This document shows positions 18,101-26,788 of a stretch of DNA of 64,000 nt, in pieces. Source of the stretch: Parerythrobacter lacustris (GTDB lineage Bacteria > Pseudomonadota > Alphaproteobacteria > Sphingomonadales > Sphingomonadaceae); assembly GCF_024626475.1 (NCBI RefSeq), contig NZ_JANKHH010000003.1, positions 124,001 to 188,000 on the forward strand. Direction: 5' to 3'. Under the pieces are notes generated by a model that worked only from the letters and a program-made list of their open reading frames with translations, had not been told where the DNA came from and did not search any database. Position 1 is the stretch's first letter. Each line of letters begins with the position of its first letter. Position numbers and translations under genes: made by a program.

Positions 18101-18859
18101 TCAACCCGCCTTGGCGAAGGGCGAGAAATCGGTCCCCGTGTCGTAGATGTCCACGCCTTCCGCCCGTTTCAGCCTGCCGACGACGAGATAGGTCACCGGC
18201 GTCAGGACAACTTCCCACAGCACCTTAAGCGCCCAGTTGCCGACCATCACCGCGATCACCGCCTCGGTCTCCCACACGCCGAGGAAGGCGACGGGATAGA
18301 AAATCGCGCTGTCGACTGCCTGCCCGAAGACGGTCGATCCGATGGTGCGGCTCCACAGCGCGCGCCCTGCGGTCCAGATCTTCATCTTGGCGAGGACGAA
18401 GGCGTTGACGAATTCGCCTGCCCAGAAGGCGAGAATCGAGGCCAGCACGATGCGCGGGACCTGGCCGAACACGCTCTCGTAGGCGGCCTGACCCTCCCAG
18501 CCGTCCGCCGGGGGCAGGGCGACCACCACGAACGACATGAAGGCCATGAAGATCATCGCCCCGAAGCCGACCCAGATGCAACGGCGCGCGCGCTGGTAGC
18601 CGTAGACTTCGGTCAGAATGTCGCCGATCACGTAGCTGACCGGGAAGAACAGGATGCCTGCGCCGAAGATGAAGCTGCCGTCGGCTGCTGGCCACCAGCC
18701 CACGGGCCACCAGGGGACTTCGATGGATGACAGCTTGGCCGCTCCGATCACGTTCGACAGCAACAGAATCGCGACGAACGCCGCCATCACGATGTCGAAG
18801 TGGCGGAAGCTGCGATGCTCGTGCGCGGTGGTTTCCACCCGGTCCAGGTTCGTATCCAT
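18101..18859 (-). CDS. yhhQ: queuosine-precursor transporter, YhhQ/VUT family (DUF165)
   Basis: A 252-residue membrane protein of the vitamin-uptake-transporter family. About six hydrophobic helices are visible. Family features include FDIVMAAFVAILLLSNVIGAAK near the N-terminus, the SYVIGDILTEVYGY segment and GEFVNAFVLAKMKI. E. coli YhhQ imports preQ0/preQ1 for tRNA queuosine synthesis. An in-frame ATG at 18880 is an alternative start; neither has a clear ribosome site. It is divergent from tRNA-Arg, a fitting but possibly accidental neighbour. Confidence 0.85.
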   Translation of the reverse strand: MDTNLDRVETTAHEHRSFRHFDIVMAAFVAILLLSNVIGAAKLSSIEVPWWPVGWWPAADGSFIFGAGILFFPVSYVIGDILTEVYGYQRARRCIWVGFGAMIFMAFMSFVVVALPPADGWEGQAAYESVFGQVPRIVLASILAFWAGEFVNAFVLAKMKIWTAGRALWSRTIGSTVFGQAVDSAIFYPVAFLGVWETEAVIAVMVGNWALKVLWEVVLTPVTYLVVGRLKRAEGVDIYDTGTDFSPFAKAG

Positions 18860-18919
18860 AGAACGCGCACCTATCGCCATTTGCGCGCCGCGAAAAGCGG
18901 GCTATTGCCGCACCGGCGC

Positions 18920-18996
18920 GCGCCCGTAGCTCATCTGGATAGAGCGCGAGACTTCTAATCTTGAGGCAGCAGGTTCGAGTCCTGCCGGGCGCGCCA
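18920..18996 (+). tRNA. tRNA-Arg (anticodon TCT)
   Basis: A 77-nt cloverleaf: acceptor GCGCCCG pairs with CGGGCGC, the D-arm contains GTAGCTCATCTGGATAGAGC, the anticodon loop is CTTCTAA (anticodon TCT), the T-arm is GCAGG-TTCGAGT-CCTGC and an encoded CCA ends it. It decodes AGA codons. Confidence 0.97.
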
Positions 18997-19004
18997 ACCC
19001 TTTT

Positions 19005-19796
19005 TCAGCCGCGCATCACGTTGTCCAGCGGCTCACCCGTCACCGGATAGCCCGCGTCGCCGGGGATGCGCAGCCACTGCTGCTCGCCCTCGACCGAGAG
19101 AAAAGGCGTAATCGTCTGGACCGGAAAGCGACCGCAATCGGCTGCCGCGTCGGCGAAGCTGGCGAACTGTGCGAGGCGTTCCAGATTGCGGCGGGTGGGG
19201 TAGATGATCGACAATTCACCCGCTGCAGCCGCATCGAGCGCGCCCTGCGCCGTGATCCAGTAGAGCTTGGTATTCTCCGTCCGGTCGACCGTGATGTCGA
19301 CCGCGCCAGTGCCGAGATCGGCAAGGTAGAAGCGCGTATCGAAGACCCGCGGAATGCGTTCGTTCCTGGGGAACCAGCGGGCGAAGGGCAGCACCGCATC
19401 GATGTCGAGCGTCCAGTCCATCGCGCGCAGCACCGGGGCCAGGGTGGTGGCTTCCAAGAGCAATCCGCGCGCCTTTCGCGCCGACTCCGCATCGATCCGG
19501 CCCCGCAAACCGATCGCGAGCCCGGTCTCTTCGAGTGTTTCGCGGATTGCCGCGATGCGATGGGCAATCTCGTCGCGGTCGAGAAGGCTATCGATATTCT
19601 GCGCCAGCTCGTAGTCCGCAGGATCGACGCGGCCACCGGGGAATACCGCCGCGCCGCCGGCAAAGGTCATGTTGCGCGAGCGTGTCACCATCAACAGCTC
19701 GGGCGGGCCACCGTCAGCGGCGTTGCGGAACACGACGACGGTTGCTGCCGGAATGCCCTCGCTGCCGGATTCGGGCTCGCTGTTCTGTGGTGCCAT
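19005..19796 (-). CDS. Nudix hydrolase with a long insert in the Nudix box (NUDT19-like)
   Basis: A 263-residue Nudix protein. The Nudix box is split: FPGGRVDPAD near residues 54-63 is separated by about 25 residues from RETLEETG, which holds the metal-binding glutamates. This split-box layout is known in the NUDT19/RP2p group that includes acyl-CoA/CoA diphosphatases; a CoA-type substrate is an inference. The C-terminal half (PFARWFPRNERIPRVFDTRFYL) also fits that group. Start ATG 19796 is used; an ATG 36 bp upstream is possible, and neither has a good ribosome site. Confidence 0.82.
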   Translation of the reverse strand: MAPQNSEPESGSEGIPAATVVVFRNAADGGPPELLMVTRSRNMTFAGGAAVFPGGRVDPADYELAQNIDSLLDRDEIAHRIAAIRETLEETGLAIGLRGRIDAESARKARGLLLEATTLAPVLRAMDWTLDIDAVLPFARWFPRNERIPRVFDTRFYLADLGTGAVDITVDRTENTKLYWITAQGALDAAAAGELSIIYPTRRNLERLAQFASFADAAADCGRFPVQTITPFLSVEGEQQWLRIPGDAGYPVTGEPLDNVMRG

Positions 19797-20020
19797 GCAA
19801 GCTTGTGTGGCCCAGCCCGCCTGCTTTGCCAAGACGGTTCGGGGATGTCGGCTCGCTTTACAATGGGGCGGTGGCCGGAGACGCCGTTAACCAATGCAAC
19901 CCGCGGAATCGCGTGATCTCGCAAAACTGGCACGCGCGGTGCATAGTATCCGGCATATCGATTGGTCCTCGATAACAGGCGCAACCACTGGTCTCCCGGT
20001 TGCTCCGACCCGAAAAAGAA

Positions 20021-20050
20021 GGCCCGGTTCGTTCAGTAACGAACCGGGCC
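20021..20050 (-). terminator. terminator downstream of grxD
   Basis: A perfect 13-bp stem with a 4-nt loop. On the minus strand it is followed by TTCTTTTTC, so it would end the grxD operon. Confidence 0.85.
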
Positions 20051-20080
20051 ATTCTTTCTTCGCCTCATGGAGTCAGACTG

Positions 20081-20410
20081 TCAGCTCGCCTTGGCGACTT
20101 CCTTCTCGGTCATCAGTTCCTGTAGTTCGCCGGCCTCGAACATTTCCATCATGATGTCGCTGCCGCCGATAAATTCGCCCTTCACATAGAGCTGGGGGAT
20201 CGTCGGCCAGTCGGAGAACGCCTTGATCCCCTGGCGGATTTCCATGTCCTGCAGCACGTCGATGCCCTCATAGGCCACGCCGCAGTGGTCGAGGATCGCA
20301 ATAGCACGGCTCGAAAAGCCGCATTGCGGGAACAACGGGGTTCCCTTCATGAACAGGACGACGTCGTTGCTGCCGACGATATCGGAGATGCGCTGGTTGG
20401 TATCGGACAT
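20081..20410 (-). CDS. grxD: monothiol glutaredoxin, Grx4/GrxD family
   Basis: A 109-residue monothiol glutaredoxin with the CGFS active site (C30), the preceding MKGTP loop and [19 protein letters not shown] for glutathione binding. These proteins carry glutathione-ligated [2Fe-2S] clusters and deliver them, usually with a BolA partner. bolA is the next gene upstream in the same operon, which supports an iron-sulfur transfer role. Confidence 0.96.
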   Translation of the reverse strand: MSDTNQRISDIVGSNDVVLFMKGTPLFPQCGFSSRAIAILDHCGVAYEGIDVLQDMEIRQGIKAFSDWPTIPQLYVKGEFIGGSDIMMEMFEAGELQELMTEKEVAKAS

Positions 20411-20435
20411 GGATTTTCCCGCCTGGTATTTCGCT

Positions 20436-20672
20436 TTACGCTTCGGAAGTGGGAACTTGGGTGGTCAGTTGCAAGGCGTGCAGCACCCCGCCCATGTTCC
20501 CGCCGAGCGCGTCGTAAACCATCTTGTGCTGCTGCACGCGGCTCTTGCCGGCAAACTGCGGCGCGGTGACCTTGGCCGCCCAGTGATCGTTGTCGCCCGC
20601 CAGATCGCGCATTTCGACTTCGGCGCCGGGCAGGGCGGCCGTAATCATGCCGACGATGTCCTCAGCCGCCAT
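20436..20672 (-). CDS. bolA: BolA-family protein
   Basis: A 78-residue BolA/IbaG-type protein with the conserved histidine-containing [13 protein letters not shown] helix and an N-terminal [17 protein letters not shown]. BolA proteins form [2Fe-2S] heterodimers with CGFS glutaredoxins; the grxD gene is 25 bp downstream. ATG 20672 is used; a GTG two codons upstream is equally in frame. It follows the zeta-inhibitor gene within about 10 bp. Confidence 0.92.
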   Translation of the reverse strand: MAAEDIVGMITAALPGAEVEMRDLAGDNDHWAAKVTAPQFAGKSRVQQHKMVYDALGGNMGGVLHALQLTTQVPTSEA

Positions 20673-20682
20673 CGGCACCGGG

Positions 20683-21006
20683 TCAGACCCCGCCCATCAG
20701 CTGGCGGCGTGCCTCGATAGATTTCTCTTCCAGCGCGGCGCGCACACCGGCCTCGTCGACCTCGACCCCGGCAGCGGTCAGGTCGCCGAGGACCTTGCGA
20801 ATCACATCCTCGTCACCCGCTTCCTCGAAATCGGCCTGGACCACCGCCTTGCCATAGGCGTCGGCTTCCTCGGGGGTGAGCGCCATCTTCTCGGCGGCCC
20901 ACTGGCCGAGCAGCCGGTTGCGCCGCGCGGCGACGCGGAAGGCGGTGTCTTCGTCCATCGCAAACTTGGCCTCTTCGGCGCGTTCGCGGTCCTTGAAATC
21001 GGTCAT
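20683..21006 (-). CDS. F1-ATPase zeta inhibitor subunit (DUF1476)
   Basis: A 107-residue, highly charged helical protein starting MTDFKDRERAEEAKFAMDED, the hallmark of DUF1476. In Paracoccus the family member is the zeta subunit, an N-terminal inhibitor that blocks ATP hydrolysis by the F1-ATPase in alphaproteobacteria. Start ATG 21006 gives the standard length; the longer open frame upstream is not conserved in character. It heads a zeta-bolA-grxD set. Confidence 0.9.
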   Translation of the reverse strand: MTDFKDRERAEEAKFAMDEDTAFRVAARRNRLLGQWAAEKMALTPEEADAYGKAVVQADFEEAGDEDVIRKVLGDLTAAGVEVDEAGVRAALEEKSIEARRQLMGGV

Positions 21007-21040
21007 TATGCGGTCCCTTGAATGATCGTTGTGCTCCGCC

Positions 21041-21505
21041 TCATTCGGCGCGGTAAGCCTCGTGGCACGATTGGCACGAGGCCTTGGTTCTATCAAGGGC
21101 TGCGGTGAAGCTTTCGCGGTCGTCGGCGCGGGCCGCAGCCTCGAGCGCTGCAGTCGCGGACTGGAACTCGGCGACCTGCGCGGCGAAACCAGCCTCGTCT
21201 TCCCAGATGGCGGGAAGCGCCGCGCTGCCTGTGGTTCCATCGGTATCGGGGCCGAACAGGGCAGGGAGCGACCGGGCAAAGGAAGCGAGACCGCTGGCCG
21301 GGAAGGCTGCGCGGGCGACCGAGCCTTCGCCTTCGGCTGCGCGCCCGACAGCGGTGAGCGTTGGCACCATCATGGTCATGCCGCCCTTGCGAGCTTCGAC
21401 GAGAGGGTCGTGGGTCACAACATGGTCTTCATGGGCAAGCACCAGCTGCGAGCCGGTGGCCAGCGACAGTGCAGCAAGGGCGAATGCCGGAACAAATTTG
21501 CGCAT
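21041..21505 (-). CDS. cytochrome c'
   Basis: A 154-residue periplasmic haem protein with a signal peptide (residues 1-24, ending LAHA-like). It forms a four-helix body and has a C-terminal CQSCH haem-attachment site 6 residues from the end region, as in class II cytochromes c (cytochrome c'/c556). The methionine-rich N-terminal helix (GGMTMMVPT) is where the sixth ligand would lie in c556-type members. Likely roles are electron transfer or NO/CO binding. It follows the quinone oxidoreductase gene closely and may be co-transcribed with it. Confidence 0.88.
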   Translation of the reverse strand: MRKFVPAFALAALSLATGSQLVLAHEDHVVTHDPLVEARKGGMTMMVPTLTAVGRAAEGEGSVARAAFPASGLASFARSLPALFGPDTDGTTGSAALPAIWEDEAGFAAQVAEFQSATAALEAAARADDRESFTAALDRTKASCQSCHEAYRAE

Positions 21506-21511
21506 GATGTC

Positions 21512-22510
21512 CTACTCCATCGTGACGACGAGCTTGCCCACCGCCTCGCGGCTTTCGAGCTTCGCGATCGCATCGCCGCCGCGTTCGAGCGGGAAGGTTT
21601 CGGACACCAGCGGGTCGATCTTGCCCGCCTTCATCAGCTCGAACAGTTCTTCCACCTGCTGGCGGAACTTCACCGGTTCGCGCGCGGTGAAGGCGCCCCA
21701 GAACACCCCCGCGATGTCGCAACTCTTGAGCAGGGTCAGGTTGAGCGGCATCTTTGCAATGCCCGCCGGGAAGCCGACCACCAGGAACTTGCCTTCCCAC
21801 GCGATCGATCGCAGCGCCGGTTCGGAATATTGCCCGCCGACGATATCGTAGACGATGTTCGCGCCTTCCGGCCCGCAGGCTGCCTTGAAGGCATTGGCGA
21901 GTTCCTTCGAAGCGTCCTTGTCCATTTCGCCCTTGGGATAGACCACGACCTCGTCCGCCCCGGCCGTGCGGGCGACCTCGCCCTTTTCCGCCGACGAAAC
22001 GGCGGCGACCACGCGCGCGCCGAACGCCTTGGCGAGTTCGACGGCGGACAGGCCCACACCGCCTGCCGCGCCGAGCACCAGCACGGTGTCGCCCGCCTTG
22101 ATATGGCCGCGATCCTTCAGCCCGTGGATCGTCGTGCCATAGGTCATCAGCAGTGAGGCGGCTTTCTCGAACGATACGCCGTCCGGCACCGGGAACATCC
22201 GCCCGGCGTTGACCACCACCTTTTCGGCCAAACCGCCATTGCCGATCCCGGCCAGCACCTTGTCGCCCACCTTGAACGCGGTCACGTCGTCGCCGACCGC
22301 CTCGACCACCCCGGCAATCTCGCCACCCGGTGCAAAGGGACGTTCGGGCTTGAACTGGTAGAGGTCGCGGATGATCAGCGTGTCGGGAAAATTGATCGCG
22401 CAGGCCTTCACCGCCACCAGCACTTCGCCCTTTCCGGGTGTCGGCGTATCGACTTCGTCGAGCGTCAGTGTTTCGGGGCCGCCGGTGGCGTGGGTGCGCA
22501 GGGCTTTCAT
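21512..22510 (-). CDS. zinc-type alcohol dehydrogenase/quinone oxidoreductase (MDR family)
   Basis: A 332-residue medium-chain NADPH:quinone reductase-like enzyme. It has an N-terminal GroES-like domain ([28 protein letters not shown]) and a Rossmann fold with [21 protein letters not shown]. The cysteines of the structural zinc site are missing, so it belongs to the zinc-free quinone-reductase branch. ATG 22510 with GGAGAG upstream overlaps the leuD stop (ATGA), so it is translated from the leu operon. The substrate is unknown. Confidence 0.92.
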   Translation of the reverse strand: MKALRTHATGGPETLTLDEVDTPTPGKGEVLVAVKACAINFPDTLIIRDLYQFKPERPFAPGGEIAGVVEAVGDDVTAFKVGDKVLAGIGNGGLAEKVVVNAGRMFPVPDGVSFEKAASLLMTYGTTIHGLKDRGHIKAGDTVLVLGAAGGVGLSAVELAKAFGARVVAAVSSAEKGEVARTAGADEVVVYPKGEMDKDASKELANAFKAACGPEGANIVYDIVGGQYSEPALRSIAWEGKFLVVGFPAGIAKMPLNLTLLKSCDIAGVFWGAFTAREPVKFRQQVEELFELMKAGKIDPLVSETFPLERGGDAIAKLESREAVGKLVVTME

Positions 22511-23112
22511 GCAGTTCTCTCCAGTGTTCCTCTGGCCAGCCATGGCATGTCGTGCGCATGGCGGGCTTCGTATTCGGCGATCGCGCCGTCGCGCTCGAGC
22601 GTGAGACCGACCTCGTCGAGCCCGTTCAGCAGGCAATGCTTGCGAAAAGGATCGACCTCGAACGCGAAGCGATCCTGGAACGGGGTGGTGACGGTCTGGC
22701 TGTCGAGGTCGATCGCAATCGGATCGGTCGAGGCAACGTCCAGCAGCCGGTCGATCTGTTCCTGCGGAAGCTCGACGGTCAGGATGCCGTTCTTGAACGC
22801 ATTGCCGCTGAAGATGTCGGAAAAGCTGGGCGCGATGACCGCCGCAATGCCGAGATCGAGCAGCGCCCATGCCGCGTGCTCGCGGCTCGACCCGCAGCCG
22901 AAATTGTCGCCCGCGATGAGGATCGGTGCGCCGGCATAGGCGGGGTCGTCGAACACATTGCCCGGCTCCGCCCGCACCGTTTCAAATGCGCCCTGGCCGA
23001 GCCCCTCGCGGCTGATCGTCTTCAACCAATGCGCGGGGATGATCACGTCGGTGTCGACGTTTTTTGCGCCAAACGGAATGGCGCGGCCTTCGATGGTCGA
23101 AACGCAGTCCAT
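22507..23112 (-). CDS. leuD: 3-isopropylmalate dehydratase small subunit
   Basis: A 201-residue swivel-domain subunit of isopropylmalate isomerase in leucine synthesis. It shows [30 protein letters not shown] and [14 protein letters not shown], all family motifs. ATG 23112 overlaps the stop of the small membrane-peptide gene (TGATG). Partner leuC lies upstream on the same strand, and the quinone oxidoreductase follows with a 4-bp overlap. Confidence 0.96.
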   Translation of the reverse strand: MDCVSTIEGRAIPFGAKNVDTDVIIPAHWLKTISREGLGQGAFETVRAEPGNVFDDPAYAGAPILIAGDNFGCGSSREHAAWALLDLGIAAVIAPSFSDIFSGNAFKNGILTVELPQEQIDRLLDVASTDPIAIDLDSQTVTTPFQDRFAFEVDPFRKHCLLNGLDEVGLTLERDGAIAEYEARHAHDMPWLARGTLERTA

Positions 23113-23264
23113 CAATCGGTTTCGGGCGGCTCACCGCTGGGCGGAGCGGGGGTCCGCTCCTTCCTCTCCTTGCGCTTCGAGGCATAGAGCAGGGCCGCAG
23201 CAATCGCTGCCGAGCCAATCGCACCAGCCGCCATGGCAGCCTTTCCGGATATTTTCTTGGTCAT
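23112..23264 (-). CDS. 50-residue single-pass membrane peptide between leuC and leuD
   Basis: A short open frame with ATG 23264, AGAAGG a few bases upstream and a stop overlapping the leuD start. The product begins [14 protein letters not shown], has an Ala/Gly-rich membrane helix (about residues 8-28) and a very charged tail (KRKERKER) ending in a Pro-rich segment. It is not a known leucine gene. Tight coupling with leuD, codon use like its neighbours and a plausible topology (positive side in) support expression. Confidence 0.65.
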   Translation of the reverse strand: MTKKISGKAAMAAGAIGSAAIAAALLYASKRKERKERTPAPPSGEPPETD

Positions 23265-23305
23265 GACCTTCTCATGGGGTGCGAAAACGTCGGTGACAAG
23301 ACCGG

Positions 23306-24739
23306 TCAGCCGACCAGTTCACGGACATCGGAGAGTTTTCCGGTCACCGCCGCCGCCGCCGCCATCGCGGGCGAGACGAGGTGCGTCCTCGAACCCGGAC
23401 CCTGGCGACCGACGAAATTGCGGTTGCTGGTCGAGGCGCAGCGTTCGCCCGGCGGGACCTTGTCGGGATTCATCCCGAGACAGGCCGAGCAGCCCGGTTC
23501 GCGCCATTCGAATCCGGCGTCCGTGAAAATCCGGTCCAGCCCCTCTTCTTCCGCCTGCGCTTTCACCAGACCGGAGCCGGGGACCACGATCGCCCATTTG
23601 ACGCTATCCGCCTTCTTGCGCCCTTTCAGAACGGCGGCTGCTGCGCGCAGATCCTCGATCCGGCTGTTGGTGCAGCTGCCGATGAAGATGTTCTCGACCG
23701 CGATGTCCTGCATCCGGGTGCCGGGAGCCAGCCCCATATAGTCGAGGCTCTTGCGGACGGCCTCCTGCTTGGACGGGTCGGCGAAGCTTTCGGGCGCGGG
23801 GACGACACCGCCGATAGCGACGGTATCCTCCGGGCTGGTGCCCCAGGTTACGGTCGGCTCGACTTGCGAGGCATCGATCCGCACCGTCTTGTCGAATGTG
23901 GCGCTGTCATCGGTGTGGAGCGTCTTCCACCATGCGACCGCGCGCTCCCAATCGCCGCCCTTGGGCGCGTAGGGGCGACCCTTGAGATAGCGGAACACCG
24001 TTTCGTCGGGCGCGATAAGGCCTGCACGCGCGCCAGCCTCGATGCTCATGTTGCAGACCGTCAGCCGGGCCTCGACGCTCATCGCCTCGAACACTGCGCC
24101 GCGATACTCGATCACATGGCCGTTGCCGCCCGCCGTGCCGATCTCACCGATGATATGCAGGATCAGGTCCTTGGCGGTGACACCCGGACCGAGCGCGCCG
24201 TCGACCCGCACCTCCATCGTCTTCGACCGCTTGAGCTGGAGCGTCTGCGTCGCCAGCACATGCTCCACCTCGCTGGTGCCGATGCCGAACGCAAGCGCGC
24301 CGATCCCGCCATGCGCGGCGGTGTGGCTGTCGCCGCAGACAATGGTCGAACCGGGGAGCGAGAAGCCCTGCTCGGGCCCGACGACATGGACAATGCCCTG
24401 CGCCATGGCGGTGGCTTCGATGTAACGGATGCCGAAGGCGGGGGCGTTCGCCTCCAGTGCTTCGAGCTGCGCCGCGCTTTGCGGGTCGGCGATGGGAATG
24501 CGCTTGCCAGCCGCGTCGAGGCGGGCAGTGGTCGGCAAATTGTGGTCGGGCACCGCCAGAGTGAGTTCCGGGCGGCGGACCTTGCGCCCTGCCAGCCGCA
24601 GCGCCTCGAAAGCCTGCGGGCTGGTCACTTCGTGGACCAGATGCCGGTCGATGAACAGGATGCTGGTGCCGTCGTCGCGCGTTTCGACGACGTGGGCATC
24701 CCAGATTTTTTCGTAAAGAGTTCGGGGGCGGCTGGCCAT
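23306..24739 (-). CDS. leuC: 3-isopropylmalate dehydratase large subunit
   Basis: A 477-residue aconitase-family [4Fe-4S] enzyme. Visible motifs are [38 protein letters not shown] and [11 protein letters not shown], the last two bearing the cluster cysteines. ATG 24739 ([11 protein letters not shown]) is the family start; the open frame upstream adds 12 unlikely residues. It makes the leucine precursor with LeuD. Confidence 0.97.
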   Translation of the reverse strand: MASRPRTLYEKIWDAHVVETRDDGTSILFIDRHLVHEVTSPQAFEALRLAGRKVRRPELTLAVPDHNLPTTARLDAAGKRIPIADPQSAAQLEALEANAPAFGIRYIEATAMAQGIVHVVGPEQGFSLPGSTIVCGDSHTAAHGGIGALAFGIGTSEVEHVLATQTLQLKRSKTMEVRVDGALGPGVTAKDLILHIIGEIGTAGGNGHVIEYRGAVFEAMSVEARLTVCNMSIEAGARAGLIAPDETVFRYLKGRPYAPKGGDWERAVAWWKTLHTDDSATFDKTVRIDASQVEPTVTWGTSPEDTVAIGGVVPAPESFADPSKQEAVRKSLDYMGLAPGTRMQDIAVENIFIGSCTNSRIEDLRAAAAVLKGRKKADSVKWAIVVPGSGLVKAQAEEEGLDRIFTDAGFEWREPGCSACLGMNPDKVPPGERCASTSNRNFVGRQGPGSRTHLVSPAMAAAAAVTGKLSDVRELVG

Positions 24740-24821
24740 GGCTTGTGGGCTAGGCCGACCGCCCCCGAGGGACAAGCGAGGAAAACTTGCGCCCGCTCGC
24801 TATCGGGCTATCCGGTTGCAA

Positions 24822-25256
24822 CTACCAGCGGCTTGCGCCGCGATAGCCCTGACGATTGTAACGCGACGCGTTGTTGAAGGTGGCGAGGCGCAGCGCGTCG
24901 TAAGCCTGATCGATCCGCCAGTTCACTGCGCGGATATCGCCGCGATCAAGTCCGTTGCGGGCAAAGGCGGCATAGGCACGCTCGGCAGCGTCGAGGCGGT
25001 TGCGCAGCGACCACGCCTCGTTGCGGGTGAGTTCTCCGCTGCGCTGCGCGCTGCGAACATCCCGGCGGAGCTGCTCGAGCTTGCGCTCGACGCCGCGAGC
25101 CTGGTCGCGCCGATGATCGCCACGGTAGTCGCGGTAATCCCGCGAATCGTGCCGGTCCCACCCGCCCTGCGGGGCCGCAGCAACGGTCGGGGCAGCGAGC
25201 CCGATTGCCAGCGGGGCAGCGAGGCTGGCGGCGATGAGCTTGAACTTGGTAGTCAT
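24822..25256 (-). CDS. secreted, charged helical protein of unknown function
   Basis: A 144-residue protein with a signal peptide cut near VAAA|PQ (about 27). An Arg/Asp/Tyr-rich segment follows (RDYRDYRGDHRRDQ), then a long helix of about 60 residues with heptad-like spacing (VERKLEQLRRDV...). Similar short RD-rich exported proteins are common in sphingomonads but have no assigned role. AAAGGA precedes the ATG. Its 5' region contains an inverted repeat and a mini open frame whose stop overlaps this start. Confidence 0.7.
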   Translation of the reverse strand: MTTKFKLIAASLAAPLAIGLAAPTVAAAPQGGWDRHDSRDYRDYRGDHRRDQARGVERKLEQLRRDVRSAQRSGELTRNEAWSLRNRLDAAERAYAAFARNGLDRGDIRAVNWRIDQAYDALRLATFNNASRYNRQGYRGASRW

Positions 25257-25282
25257 GATTCGGTCCTTTCTTCGTCCACCTG

Positions 25283-25308
25283 TTCATAAAATAGCCTTCT
25301 TTTATGAA
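25283..25308 (-). promoter_or_regulatory. 9-bp inverted repeat over a mini-ORF ribosome site
   Basis: TTCATAAAA and TTTTATGAA (8-bp spacer) flank an AGAAGG motif. On the minus strand the right arm contains the ATG of a 9-codon open frame (MNRWTKKGP) whose TGA overlaps the ATG of the gene at 25256. Folding could hide the ribosome site, hinting at post-transcriptional control; this is only a suggestion. Confidence 0.3.
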
Positions 25309-25441
25309 CGACACGCGAATGGCGCGGTCGGATTGATGACAGGAAGGCGAAACCGGGTCTTTTGGGTAACAGGGGAGCGGGAAGGGACGCCCTCGCGATT
25401 TAGTCATGGAATCGTAAGCAAGCTGTGCCTAACTTACAGGC

Positions 25442-25867
25442 ATGTCAGCAAAACCCTTCGCATTCCCCATCCGTGTCCTGCCCGAAGATATCGACTTCAT
25501 GGGCCATGTGAACAATGCGCGCTATCTCGGCTGGGTGCAGGATGTCGTCCTCGCGCACTGGAACAAGCTTGCCCCGGCGGAAGAGGTCGCCAGCAAGGCC
25601 TGGGTCGCGCTCAAGCACGAGATCACCTATCGCCGCCCGGCTTTCCTCCATGACGACGTGATCGCCGAAACCGTACTGGAAAAGATCGCCGGTGCGCGCA
25701 GCTTCTACAACACGGTGATCCGCCGCGGCGAGGATGTGCTGGCCGAGGTCAAGAGCATGTGGTGCTGCATCGATGCCGAAAGCCTGCGCCCCGCGCGCAT
25801 CAGCCGCGATGTAGCGGAAAAGTATTTCGGCCTCCCGCGCAGCCAGGAACGCTACACCGGATCGTAG
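25442..25867 (+). CDS. acyl-CoA thioesterase, 4HBT/YbgC type
   Basis: A 141-residue hot-dog fold thioesterase. The signature DIDFMGHVNNARYLGWVQD near residues 16-34 includes the catalytic aspartate of the 4-hydroxybenzoyl-CoA thioesterase class. The core ITYRRPAFLHDDV and KSMWCCID complete the domain. The acyl group it acts on cannot be deduced. Confidence 0.92.
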   Translation: MSAKPFAFPIRVLPEDIDFMGHVNNARYLGWVQDVVLAHWNKLAPAEEVASKAWVALKHEITYRRPAFLHDDVIAETVLEKIAGARSFYNTVIRRGEDVLAEVKSMWCCIDAESLRPARISRDVAEKYFGLPRSQERYTGS

Positions 25868-25915
25868 CGGCTTCGGCTTTGCCCTGCGCGATGCCGGCTC
25901 TATAGTGACGCTGTG

Positions 25916-26434
25916 ATGCAGTTCGTGATCCCCATCCTCACCGTAATCACCACCGTCCTCGCGATGGAGTTCGTCGCTTGGTCGAGCCACAAGTATATCA
26001 TGCACGGCTTCGGCTGGGGCTGGCACCGCGACCATCATGAGCCGCATGACAACATGTTCGAGAAGAACGACCTATACGGCCTGGTCGGTGCGGCGATGAG
26101 CATTTCGATGTTCATGTGGGGCAGTCCGCTGGTGGCGGGCGCTTCGGCATGGGCTCCGGCGACCTGGTTCGGGATCGGCATATTGATCTACGGCATCATC
26201 TACACGCTGGTGCACGACGGGCTGGTCCACCAGCGCTATTTCCGCTGGGTGCCCAAGCGCGGCTATGCCAAGCGGCTGGTGCAGGCGCACAAGCTGCACC
26301 ACGCGACGATCGGCAAGGAGGGCGGGGTGAGCTTCGGTTTCCTCCTAGCGCGCGATCCGGCGAGACTGAAGGCGGAGCTGAAGGTCCAGCGCGAAGCGGG
26401 GATTGCTGTGGTGCGCGATTCTGTGGGGGCCTGA
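25916..26434 (+). CDS. crtZ: beta-carotene hydroxylase (CrtZ)
   Basis: A 172-residue membrane di-iron hydroxylase that adds 3-hydroxyl groups to beta-ionone rings, giving zeaxanthin. All His clusters of the family are present: HKYIMH (25-30), HRDHHEPH (37-44), HDGLVHQR (about 103-110) and HKLHHA. ATG 25916 is used; a GTG one codon upstream is in frame. It indicates a carotenoid-making, yellow or orange bacterium. It stands apart from any other crt gene and is tail-to-tail with DUF454. Confidence 0.96.
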   Translation: MQFVIPILTVITTVLAMEFVAWSSHKYIMHGFGWGWHRDHHEPHDNMFEKNDLYGLVGAAMSISMFMWGSPLVAGASAWAPATWFGIGILIYGIIYTLVHDGLVHQRYFRWVPKRGYAKRLVQAHKLHHATIGKEGGVSFGFLLARDPARLKAELKVQREAGIAVVRDSVGA

Positions 26435-26436
26435 CG

Positions 26437-26784
26437 CTACTCGTTGCGCGTCGCGATCCAGCTTCCGGCGACCACCAGCACGGCCACGGATATCCAGTAC
26501 CACGGGTGGCCGAGCGTGTACCAGGTGACCACCGCGCCCACCGTCATCGCGCCGATCGCCATCGTCTTGGCACGGCGAGAGATGGCCCGCCGTTCGGTCC
26601 AGTCGCGCACTTGCGGCCCCCATTGTGGATGGTCGAGGATGCGGCGCTCCCATTCCGGGTTGCTGCGCGCGAAGCAGAACACGGCCAGCAGCAGGAACGG
26701 CACGGTCGGCAGGATCGGCAGCGCAGCACCGATTGCGCCGAGCCCGACTGCGATGATCCCCCCCGCCAAGTAGAGGCGGCGCAT
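26437..26784 (-). CDS. DUF454 (YbaN-like) small membrane protein
   Basis: A 115-residue inner-membrane protein with hydrophobic stretches at about 5-36 and 76-110. Family features are GAALPILPTVPFLLLAVFCFARS and the central cytosolic RILDHPQWGPQVRDWTERRAI. DUF454/YbaN members have no known biochemical role. It follows sufE by 4 bp and may be co-transcribed with it. Confidence 0.88.
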   Translation of the reverse strand: MRRLYLAGGIIAVGLGAIGAALPILPTVPFLLLAVFCFARSNPEWERRILDHPQWGPQVRDWTERRAISRRAKTMAIGAMTVGAVVTWYTLGHPWYWISVAVLVVAGSWIATRNE

Positions 26785-26788
26785 GGGG

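Noticed and set aside
21029-22156. 375-codon plus-strand frame over cytochrome c' and quinone oxidoreductase
   Set aside because: Shadow of two recognised minus-strand genes.
23381-24877. 498-codon plus-strand frame across leuC
   Set aside because: Antisense shadow; LeuC motifs and cluster cysteines are on the other strand.
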